Origin: SB15 sp964639245
GTDB taxonomy: Bacteria > Chloroflexota > Anaerolineae > Aggregatilineales > J027
DNA length: 64,000 bases
Direction: 5' to 3'
NCBI GenBank assembly: GCA_964639245.1
Contig: CAZXCU010000001.1
Span: 930,001 to 994,000 of the forward strand
In this document: positions 52,363-59,238 of the stretch, piece after piece
Position numbering within the stretch: the first letter of the stretch is position 1
Layout of the letters: each line of letters opens with the position of its first letter
Made by a program: the position numbers and the translations under genes
The notes under the pieces: model-generated
Told to the model about the DNA's origin: nothing
The model's database searches: none
Seen by the model: the letters and a program-made list of their open reading frames with translations, nothing else

Positions 52363-52839
52363 ATGAAAACTGTTGAAGAACTGCTGGATATTACCCGTCA
52401 CATGATACGGGCGGTAGATTACTGTTTTTTAATCACGCTGGATGATTCTGGTCTGCCCAATGCCCGCCTGGTGCAGCACTTCAAGCCGGACGACTCTCTG
52501 ACCATCTGGTTTGGCACAAGCCCCAAGTCCCGTAAAATTCAAGAACTCAAGCGGGACAACCGCCTGACGGTTGCTTTTTATCAAGCGGATGAAACCGCCT
52601 ATGTGACTCTCAAAGGTACTGCTCGCTTGGTAGATGATTTAGAGAAGCGCAAAACCACTTGGTATGAACATTGGATTGCGTTTTTCCCCGCCGGGCCTGC
52701 GGGGGATGATTATATTCTGGTTGAATTTACGCCCACACAGATCGAATTGATGAATTTTGCTAAAAATATCACCCCGCCACCCTTTGGCTTGCAGCATGTG
52801 AACTTGGTGCGCGATGGGGAAGACTGGACATTAGCATAA
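52363..52839 (+). CDS. pyridoxamine 5'-phosphate oxidase-like FMN protein
   Basis: This small split-barrel flavoprotein belongs to the general-stress/PPOX-related group. DYCFLITLDDSGLPNARLVQ opens the barrel, LTIWFGTSPKSRKIQELKRD is the usual FMN-phosphate region with Ser/Lys, and YVTLKGTARLVDDLEKRK follows. The length of 158 aa is typical. It lacks the residues that would define vitamin B6 synthesis, so a reductase or FMN-binding stress role is more likely. GAGGGGA precedes the ATG. It diverges from MerR gene 2 and might respond to the same operator region (about 100 bp away). Confidence 0.85.
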   Translation: MKTVEELLDITRHMIRAVDYCFLITLDDSGLPNARLVQHFKPDDSLTIWFGTSPKSRKIQELKRDNRLTVAFYQADETAYVTLKGTARLVDDLEKRKTTWYEHWIAFFPAGPAGDDYILVEFTPTQIELMNFAKNITPPPFGLQHVNLVRDGEDWTLA

Positions 52840-52873
52840 ACCAAAAGAGGGGCGATTCGATTCGACAATCGCC

Positions 52874-53437
52874 CTACTTCATGTTGAAAATATCCTTGAC
52901 CGCCAATTGGAAGCCGGGCAAAACCGCACCCCCATCAAGGGTATCCTCAATCATCAAGACATCTTGGTCATCTGGGGTATACACTTCAACAAATTTTTTC
53001 TCAGGATACACCAACCAGACCAGTTTTACGCCATGTTGCAGATAGTAATGGGCTTTTTCGCGGGTATTTTTGTAACTATCCGTTGGAGATTTGACCTCCA
53101 CCGCTAAATCTGGCATTTGTGGGACACTGCCTTTTTCAGTCGGGAGGAGCAGGCGCTGCGCTGTTGTATAAGCCACGTCAGGAATACGTGCATTTTGGTC
53201 GTCAGACGGAGCGCGGTGATGTACTTCGACAACGGTACGTCCACCAAGCTGGTTAATTTCATCATAAATCAAAAGGCGAGCGGTGATTTTGGCGGCAATC
53301 ATGCCATGGACTTCGGTGGTCACTTTTTCAACAATCTCCCCATCAATAAGTTCGAGTTTTCGGTCTGCATTTTCTGGCTGGGCTAAAAGCTCCTCAAATT
53401 CGGCAACGGTGTAAAGTTTTGTGAGGGTGTCCATCAT
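52874..53437 (-). CDS. Uma2-family (DUF820) nuclease-like protein 2
   Basis: The 187-residue paralogue of 47318-47872 has the same order of motifs: RKLELIDGEIVEKVTTEVHG, RIPDVAYTTAQRL and MPDLAVEVKSPTDSYKNTREK, with active-site D, E and K retained. Differences between the copies are spread over the whole length. The two copies stand in opposite orientation at the two ends of a 5-kb stretch that holds the reductase, methyltransferase, MerR and PPOX genes. It converges with the PPOX gene with a short inverted repeat (gggcgatt/aatcgccc) between them that may act as a bidirectional terminator. Confidence 0.87.
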   Translation of the reverse strand: MMDTLTKLYTVAEFEELLAQPENADRKLELIDGEIVEKVTTEVHGMIAAKITARLLIYDEINQLGGRTVVEVHHRAPSDDQNARIPDVAYTTAQRLLLPTEKGSVPQMPDLAVEVKSPTDSYKNTREKAHYYLQHGVKLVWLVYPEKKFVEVYTPDDQDVLMIEDTLDGGAVLPGFQLAVKDIFNMK

Positions 53438-53495
53438 CTATCCTTTGCTATGTCTGCGAGGAAGTTCTAACCTCCCCTTACGACTATTATAAAGA

Positions 53496-55181
53496 CTATT
53501 CGGCTGCCAACAGCCACATATTTTTATCGCCAGCCTGCATGAACACGATTTTGTTACCATCCGATGCAACCGCCCAATCCGCGTTGGCGATGGTAAAGGG
53601 GGTGGTGGTTGAGTCGGTCAGGTAGCGATTTTCGCCTGTAGGAAGGTGATAATAGGCCAAAATATGCTGGCTGGTGGTGGGGTCAAAGGGAATGTAGTAG
53701 ACGCTGTGAGCATCGCGCCACTGCCACCCCCCGAAAAAAGGCAGTTTTTGTGCCTGTGCGCCCGCTTGGGTTTCAAGGGTATAAATACCATCGTTTGCCA
53801 TATCTGCCTGAAAAGTCAGGTAAAACATGAGCCGTCCGCCGCCGGGCGCAACGTCCAACCCGCGCAACCATTCCCATGTACCCAGTTCATAGGATGAATT
53901 GTCACGGGTGTCAAAAATCGTGAGAGTCGTGCGGGTATCATCTACGCGGGGAGACACAATCAACAAGCGTGTTTCGTCTAGCCAGACCGACCACCCGCCA
54001 GCCTGAGTCCAGACAATGCGTGCATTTGACCCATCCAGATTGCTGACCCATATTTCGACAGTTTGCGCCGATTCGCCCGGTAAATAGCTGCCTTTCCAGA
54101 CTTCCCACAAAAGCTGGGTGTTATCGGCATTGACGGCGGGTAAAAATCCCTGTGTTGCGACTGTCCACTCGGTCAGATCTGCCAAGCGCCGAATCGTGAC
54201 CTGTCCATTGACTCGCGTCACCTGAATCGTACCATCCGGCGAAAGCAGCATGGGGGGGGCTTCCTCGATGAGGGTCGGGGCGGTGCTGCCATCGGTGCTA
54301 TATTCAAACACGCTGGCACGCTGATTTTCTAGCCCATCGATCACGTAGAATTTGTTGGAATCGGTGGGATGCCACCATGCGCCACTGCAACACCCGCCAA
54401 ACCCGATAGGCAGAGTCCGCCATGATGTTTCTGCGGGAAGTTCGCCTAAATCGCGCCTCAAAGGGGTATTCACTGGTGGGCGTACATCTAACGGATAAGG
54501 CCATGCAGAAGCGTAATTATTTAAAATGCGTCCGCCAAAAGCAACCGGGGGTTGGTCGTCCAGGTGCATCCAGCGCCGCGCATTGTCCATATCCTGCTGG
54601 AACATCGGATTGGCGAATGGCCCGATTAAAAACAAACTGTGCCAATTGGCATCAATATAATCTAAAGGATTGTAGGCGGTGCGGTAATCCAGCGAACGGA
54701 CTTCCAGATGCAAGTGCGGACGTGAAGTACACACACTGTCCGGGTCGCCAGACAGCGCCACGACTTCGCCCTGCTGAACCGGCTGCCCACTGATGAGATT
54801 GGGACGTTCTAGGAGATGCCCATAGAGAACCGATAAATTCAAATCCCGATGAATCAGAATCAGATTGTGCGGGGCAGACCCAAAATTGCCTGCGTCCACT
54901 GCCAGCACTTCGCCATCTGCCATTGCGACCAATTCCGTGCCGCAGGGCATGGAAATATCCAAGCCAAAATGCAGCCCTTGTCCGGCGGAATACCACGCTG
55001 TGCCAAAATTAAACGCGCCTGTGGTGTTGCCATAGGGTTGCCCAACCAACCATGTCGAGGGACTAGGCGGGACAGCAACCGGTAAAATGAAGGGTTTTGT
55101 ACTTTCCTCCTGCGCTTGCCCACTCAAGGAGAAGGGGAATAAAAATACCGATAAAAGCACGATCCATCCAAGTTTTCGCAT
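53496..55181 (-). CDS. exported M23 peptidase with propeller-like C-terminal domain
   Basis: A signal peptide (MRKLGWIVLLSVFLFPFSLSGQAQ) is followed by a LytM/M23 metallopeptidase domain at about 45-185. Zinc ligands are in LHFGLDISMPCG (H-x3-D) and HLHLEVRSLDYRT (H-x-H), separated by GHLLERPNLISG with a conserved core histidine. From about 240 onward there is a beta-propeller-like region with SPDGTIQVTRVN and ASDGNKIVFMQAGD. M23 enzymes cut peptidoglycan crosslinks, and the propeller probably targets the enzyme. The HxH and HxxxD pairs being intact suggests activity. It diverges from the cNMP-binding gene. Confidence 0.87.
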   Translation of the reverse strand: MRKLGWIVLLSVFLFPFSLSGQAQEESTKPFILPVAVPPSPSTWLVGQPYGNTTGAFNFGTAWYSAGQGLHFGLDISMPCGTELVAMADGEVLAVDAGNFGSAPHNLILIHRDLNLSVLYGHLLERPNLISGQPVQQGEVVALSGDPDSVCTSRPHLHLEVRSLDYRTAYNPLDYIDANWHSLFLIGPFANPMFQQDMDNARRWMHLDDQPPVAFGGRILNNYASAWPYPLDVRPPVNTPLRRDLGELPAETSWRTLPIGFGGCCSGAWWHPTDSNKFYVIDGLENQRASVFEYSTDGSTAPTLIEEAPPMLLSPDGTIQVTRVNGQVTIRRLADLTEWTVATQGFLPAVNADNTQLLWEVWKGSYLPGESAQTVEIWVSNLDGSNARIVWTQAGGWSVWLDETRLLIVSPRVDDTRTTLTIFDTRDNSSYELGTWEWLRGLDVAPGGGRLMFYLTFQADMANDGIYTLETQAGAQAQKLPFFGGWQWRDAHSVYYIPFDPTTSQHILAYYHLPTGENRYLTDSTTTPFTIANADWAVASDGNKIVFMQAGDKNMWLLAAE

Positions 55182-55329
55182 TGTCTAACTCCACCATGAA
55201 TCCTTTTATCATAACCGATGCAAATAAAATTAACTGTTCGCTTTCACAACTTTTCAATTGCATTTGTACTAATTTGAAAAATTAGAGTAAGATTAATAGA
55301 CGTTATTTCATTGAAAAAAGTGAGGCAGT

Positions 55330-55686
55330 ATGACAACCATTGATATTTTTCGGCATGAGAAAGAAACCCTTCATTTTCCGGCGGACACCATCGTCATTCA
55401 AGAAGGGGATGCAGGCGATTTCATGTACGCTGTCAGAAGCGGTACATTAGAAGTCATGCACAACGGGATGGTGATTGAAACCGTGACCGAAGGGGGAATT
55501 GTGGGTGAGATGGCCTTAATTGACTCCAAACCCCGTAGCGCGGCGGTGATTGCCAAAACCGACAGTGAGTTGGTCAAGGTGGATAAAAAACGCTTTCAAT
55601 TTCTGGTTCAGCAAACCCCGTTTTTTGCCCTGCATGTGATGCAGATTCTGGTAGACCGTTTGCGGAAAATGCACAACCTGAAATAA
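55330..55686 (+). CDS. cyclic nucleotide-binding domain protein
   Basis: A stand-alone cNMP-binding beta-barrel of 118 aa. ADTIVIQEGDAGDFMYAVRSG opens the domain, and GGIVGEMALIDSKPRSAAVIAKTDSELVKV (in part: GEMALIDSKPRSAAVIA) is the phosphate-binding cassette with Glu and Arg ligands for the cyclic phosphate. There is no DNA-binding domain, so it is not a CRP-type regulator. It may work through a partner protein. GAGG is just upstream of the ATG. A good terminator follows. Confidence 0.85.
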   Translation: MTTIDIFRHEKETLHFPADTIVIQEGDAGDFMYAVRSGTLEVMHNGMVIETVTEGGIVGEMALIDSKPRSAAVIAKTDSELVKVDKKRFQFLVQQTPFFALHVMQILVDRLRKMHNLK

Positions 55687-55696
55687 GTGAGCGCAC

Positions 55697-55730
55697 AAAA
55701 GAGCCATTTCGCCCGAAGTGGCTCTTTTAA
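55697..55730 (+). terminator. terminator after cNMP-binding gene
   Basis: Perfect 10-bp arms aaaagagcca/tggctctttt enclose a 12-nt loop with its own ttcg/gaa pairing. The right arm itself ends in TTTT followed by AAAA, giving a usable T-run in both directions. Confidence 0.8.
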
Positions 55731-55814
55731 AACACTCTTAAACCCGCTTTAAATCGCCTTTGGCCTACTGCCTGTAAGATAAGTCCGTTTACCCATTCAA
55801 GGAGAATTTAATTG

Positions 55815-57389
55815 ATGCGTTTAATGGCATTTATGCTTTTGGCGAGTTTGCTGTTGGTGGCGATGATGCCGGCGGCAGCACAGGATGGCAGTTTGACCCT
55901 GACAGTGTTGGGACGCTACGAAACAGGGGTAATTGACGAAGGGGCGGCGGAAATTGCCGCGTACCATGCCGGGTCGCAGTCGTTGTTTGTGACCAACGGC
56001 GCAACAGGCAATCTGGATATTTTGAATATCAGCGACCCTACCGCGCCAACACTGGCAGCGCAGGTGGATTTGAGCGCATACGGGGCGGCGAACAGTGTGG
56101 CGGTTTGGGGCGATGTGGCTGCGGTGGCGGTGGATGCGGAAAATGCACAGGATCCGGGCAGTATTTTGTTCCTTGATATGAGTGGCAATGTCCTCAGCAG
56201 CGTGCAGGTGGGGTCAATTCCCGATATGGTGACATTCACCCCCGATGGCACAAAAGTGCTGGTCGCTAATGAAGGCGAACCCAACGACGATTACACGGTT
56301 GACCCCGAAGGTTCAGTCAGCATTATTGATGTCTCCGGCGGGGCGGAAGCGGTCACTCAGGACAATGTAACCACCGTCGGTTTCACTGATTTTAATGCCG
56401 ATGGCGAACGCGCCGCCGAACTGCCCGCCGAAGTGCGGATTTATGGCCCGAATGCCACCGTCGCACAGGATTTAGAACCGGAATACATCGCGGTTTCTCC
56501 TGATGGTTCAACGGCCTATGTGACTTTGCAGGAAGCCAATGCTGTTGCTTTGATTGATATTGCGGCGGGTGAAGTGGTGGCGATTGCGGCACTGGGCTTC
56601 ATTGACCGCAGCGCACCGGGTTTTGGCATCGATGCCAGCAACGAAGACGGCGCGATTAACATTCAAAATTGGCCTGTGTTTGGCATGTATCAACCGGACT
56701 CGATTGTGGCAATTGAAATCAACGGCGCGACTTATCTGCTGACCGCCAACGAAGGCGACTCCCGCGATTACGAAGATGTCTACAGCGAAGAAGCCCGCGT
56801 TGCCGATGTCACGCTTGACCCCACCGTGTTCCCCAACGCGGCGGAATTGCAAGCCGAAGATATGTTGGGACGCTTGCTCATCACCACCGCGCAAGGCGAT
56901 ACCGATGGCGATGGTGATTTTGATGTGCTGTACGCGCTGGGTGGGCGTTCTTTCACCATCTGGGGCGCGGATGGGTCACTCGTGTTTGACAGTGGCGACC
57001 AATTTGAACAATTTTTTGCCGCCAATTACCCCGAAGCCTTCAATTCACAGGGCCTGAACGAATCATTTGACAACCGCAGCGATGACAAAGGCCCTGAACC
57101 CGAAGGTTTGGATGTGGGTGTCGTCAACGGGGTTCCCTATGCGTTCATCGGTTTGGAACGCATGGGCGGGGTGCTGGTGTATGATTTGAGCGACCCCACC
57201 GCGCCGACGCTCGTGACCTACGCCAACAATACCGACTGGCAGGGCAGTTTTGATGAACAGACTTTTACTGGCGATATTAGCCCCGAAGGGGTGTTGTTCA
57301 TCACTGCGGAAGAAAGTCCTACCGGAAACGCGCTGCTGGTCTTGACCCATGAAGTCAGCGGCACCACCACAATTTATGAAGTGAAATAG
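55815..57389 (+). CDS. exported choice-of-anchor I family protein
   Basis: A secreted seven-bladed propeller-like protein of 524 aa. A signal peptide (MRLMAFMLLASLLLVAMMPAAAQ) is followed by repeats: GRYETGVIDEGAAEIAAYH, SLFVTNGATGNLDILNISD, FTPDGTKVLVANEGEPNDDY, YIAVSPDGSTAYVTLQEANA and ANEGDSRDYEDVYSEEAR. These are the hallmarks of the choice-of-anchor I family, often near or fused to alkaline phosphatase-like or nuclease domains. The calcium-type DTDGDGDFDVLY motif is near 360. ATG at 55815 follows a TTG at 55812. A ribosome site GGAGAA lies 10 nt upstream. No anchor is seen at the C-terminus. Confidence 0.82.
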   Translation: MRLMAFMLLASLLLVAMMPAAAQDGSLTLTVLGRYETGVIDEGAAEIAAYHAGSQSLFVTNGATGNLDILNISDPTAPTLAAQVDLSAYGAANSVAVWGDVAAVAVDAENAQDPGSILFLDMSGNVLSSVQVGSIPDMVTFTPDGTKVLVANEGEPNDDYTVDPEGSVSIIDVSGGAEAVTQDNVTTVGFTDFNADGERAAELPAEVRIYGPNATVAQDLEPEYIAVSPDGSTAYVTLQEANAVALIDIAAGEVVAIAALGFIDRSAPGFGIDASNEDGAINIQNWPVFGMYQPDSIVAIEINGATYLLTANEGDSRDYEDVYSEEARVADVTLDPTVFPNAAELQAEDMLGRLLITTAQGDTDGDGDFDVLYALGGRSFTIWGADGSLVFDSGDQFEQFFAANYPEAFNSQGLNESFDNRSDDKGPEPEGLDVGVVNGVPYAFIGLERMGGVLVYDLSDPTAPTLVTYANNTDWQGSFDEQTFTGDISPEGVLFITAEESPTGNALLVLTHEVSGTTTIYEVK

Positions 57390-57444
57390 CTTTTCTCCAA
57401 AACTGGGGGACGTAACTCATCGCGTTCCCCGGATTGGTTAAGAG

Positions 57445-57596
57445 CCTATCCGTCAATTAGGACGGATAGCCAAATGTACGGGCGTGGTCTATGACCCGCC
57501 CTCATTCCCTTGCAGGGGAGGGTCACAGACCCACCCGTACACTATCCGTATTTAATCAGGCCAGTGAACACCGCGCTCAAGCACGGCGTTAAAATG
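57445..57596. repeat. fold-back repeat family, complete copy K
   Basis: The core palindrome (57463-57548) has arms cggatag-ccaaa-tgtacgggcgtggtctatga and, complementary on the right, gggtcacagacccacccgta-ca-ctatccg. The outer right end is caagcacggcgttaaaatga, the same as the end of the copy at 40618. That end overlaps the stop codon of the minus-strand MFS gene. Confidence 0.75.
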
Positions 57597-58959
57597 AATT
57601 TACTGGATGCAGCACGACGGCGGATTCTGCCTGAAATTCCTCTTTTGTTTCTCCCTCGTCATAGTCCGGCAAATCAATTTCGACATTGCGCGTTGCGGGG
57701 AAAAAATAGCCCGCTAAACTCATGGTCGTACCCGCCAAACAGGTAAACACGAACATCAAGCCCATGCCTGCGCCTGCCCCTGTGCCGACCAACCAGCCAA
57801 AATACTCAGTCAGTGCGCCATCTGGCATCATGGCGGGTTCAAGAATCTGGTCAGCAATTGGCCCGGCAATGAGAAACGCAATTGGCATCAGGCTTTCTTC
57901 CAACATGCTCTTGACCGACAAGACCCGCCCTTGCACATCCGGCGCAACTTTGGCCTGCCAGATGGCACGGTTGGCGCTGGTGATGCCGGGAATGAAAATC
58001 GCCGCAGACAGCGCCGCAAAAATCCACACCGGTGTATCGCGCCCGATGGCGAACATGAAATCGCCCAAGAGAAAGGAAATCGCGCACCAGCCATACATCA
58101 TATGAATTTTGCGTTTGGTGCCAGCCCAGACGCTGACAATCACCCCGCCCAAAAATCCCCCGAATCCCAAAGCTCCCTGCACACTGGCAAGGGCGAGTTC
58201 ATCCTGTCCACTGCGGGCAAGAATCATCGCGGGCAAAATCCCTAAATAGGTCAGTGTGGCGATGAAATTAATCCCCATGAAAATGAGGAGCAACCCGCGC
58301 AAGCCCGGACGCTGGTAAATATAGCGAAAGCCAAATTTCATTTCCTGCCAGACATTCCCGCGAGCTTCCATGCCATCCTTACTTTCAGCAGGGCGGGGGA
58401 TTTTGATAACCAGCAGGGTGCCAACCGCAATTAGAAACGTCACCACATCAATCAGCATCACGCCGTCAATATCAATAAATACCATCAACGTACCCGCGAT
58501 AAACGGCGCAGCGATTTTTGAGCCATGAAAAGCAACCGCCCGCAGGCCATTGGTGCGCGAATATTCGCTTTTGGGGACAAGTACCGACGTAGCAACAGAA
58601 TAGGCGGGAATCTGGAAGGCATCGAAAATGCCAACCAGCGTTTCCGCCACATATAAATGCCAGATTTGTAAATTGCCCACCGCGTATAAACTCAACATGC
58701 CAAGCGTCATGATGCCCGACCCGACATCGCTCATGATGAGAACGGTGCGTTTGTCCCAACGGTCTACCCAGATGCCCGCGAGTGGACTCGCCAGTACATA
58801 CGACCCGAACGAGAAAAAGCCGAGCAGTGCGAGTGTGGTTGCATCGCCGGTTTGCTGATATGCCCAGATGAGCAGGGCAAAGCGCGTCATCGCCGTTCCC
58901 ATCAGCGAAATGAACTGCCCGAACCAGATAATCAGGAAAGTTTTCATGCCTGTGTTCAT
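57589..58959 (-). CDS. MFS transporter (EntS/MFS_3-like exporter)
   Basis: A 12-helix major facilitator protein of about 456 aa, probably a proton-driven exporter. The first helix MKTFLIIWFGQFISLMGTAMT and the A-motif GIWVDRWDKRTVLIMSDVGSG fit the MFS_3 (enterobactin exporter EntS-like) group, as does the later ANRAIWQAKVAPDVQGRV. AGGAG is 6 nt before ATG 58959; the frame is open further upstream but that part contains a terminator. The substrate is unknown. The C-terminus is cytoplasmic and acidic (DLPDYDEGETKEEFQ). The repeat at 57445 touches its stop codon. Confidence 0.85.
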   Translation of the reverse strand: MNTGMKTFLIIWFGQFISLMGTAMTRFALLIWAYQQTGDATTLALLGFFSFGSYVLASPLAGIWVDRWDKRTVLIMSDVGSGIMTLGMLSLYAVGNLQIWHLYVAETLVGIFDAFQIPAYSVATSVLVPKSEYSRTNGLRAVAFHGSKIAAPFIAGTLMVFIDIDGVMLIDVVTFLIAVGTLLVIKIPRPAESKDGMEARGNVWQEMKFGFRYIYQRPGLRGLLLIFMGINFIATLTYLGILPAMILARSGQDELALASVQGALGFGGFLGGVIVSVWAGTKRKIHMMYGWCAISFLLGDFMFAIGRDTPVWIFAALSAAIFIPGITSANRAIWQAKVAPDVQGRVLSVKSMLEESLMPIAFLIAGPIADQILEPAMMPDGALTEYFGWLVGTGAGAGMGLMFVFTCLAGTTMSLAGYFFPATRNVEIDLPDYDEGETKEEFQAESAVVLHPVNSF

Positions 58960-59007
58960 TGTTGTCTCCTGTAGGGACGCGCTCCAGTGCGTCCGCCGAA
59001 ATGGTAG

Positions 59008-59047
59008 AAAAACAAAAAACGGCTGCGAGAGTGCGCTCACAGCCGTT
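59008..59047 (-). terminator. strong intrinsic terminator
   Basis: Arms aacggctg/cagccgtt (8 bp) with an inner gag/ctc are followed on the minus strand by TTTTTTGTTTTT. It ends the small transcript read from 59190 (and any read-through from PEP carboxylase) before the MFS gene. Confidence 0.85.
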
Positions 59048-59077
59048 CTGGATACCTAGTTTTTATTAGTGAAGGTA

Positions 59078-59167
59078 TTACAAGTCTGCACGCGCAATGA
59101 GTTCAGGATGCGCGAAGGCCGCAAAACTCATCGAACTCATTAAAATTGCGCGATAAAGAAAGGTCAT
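59078..59167 (-). CDS. possible 29-residue peptide within the small transcript
   Basis: The frame starts MTFLYRAILMSSMSFAAFAH and ends with a short charged tail (PELIARADL) before TAA. It has no good ribosome site (ctgagc only). The centre is mildly hydrophobic. The RNA stem described for this transcript lies within the frame. Listed because its position between a -10 box and a terminator is suggestive. Chance is a real alternative. Confidence 0.25.
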   Translation of the reverse strand: MTFLYRAILMSSMSFAAFAHPELIARADL

Positions 59168-59196
59168 GCTCAGTTTTTGCTTATTGCGATTTGCTA

Positions 59197-59202
59197 ATTA
59201 TA
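59197..59202 (-). promoter_or_regulatory. -10 box of the candidate small transcript
   Basis: A perfect TATAAT is preceded on the minus strand by ggttt and, 17 bp further, by no recognisable -35. The start of transcription would be near 59190. Confidence 0.35.
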
Positions 59203-59238
59203 AACCAATCGAGCAAATTGGCTAGCCTTATCTATGCT

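Larger units (their letters stand above)
59008..59190 (-). ncRNA. candidate small structured RNA
   Basis: A TATAAT (59202-59197) and a strong terminator (59008-59047) bracket a segment of about 180 nt on the minus strand behind the PEP carboxylase gene. Inside, cgcgcaatgagttc (59091-59104) pairs with gaactca-ttaaaa-ttgcgcg (59133-59152): two 7-bp helices separated by a 6-nt bulge, with a 28-nt loop. No -35 box is evident, so the promoter is tentative. It could also be the 3' end of the PEP carboxylase message or encode the 29-codon frame listed separately. I do not recognise a known RNA family. Confidence 0.4.

Noticed and set aside
59041..59238. Upstream extension of the MFS reading frame
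   Set aside because: The open frame extends to 59040 but would run through the terminator at 59008-59047, while AGGAG and a normal first helix mark 58959.
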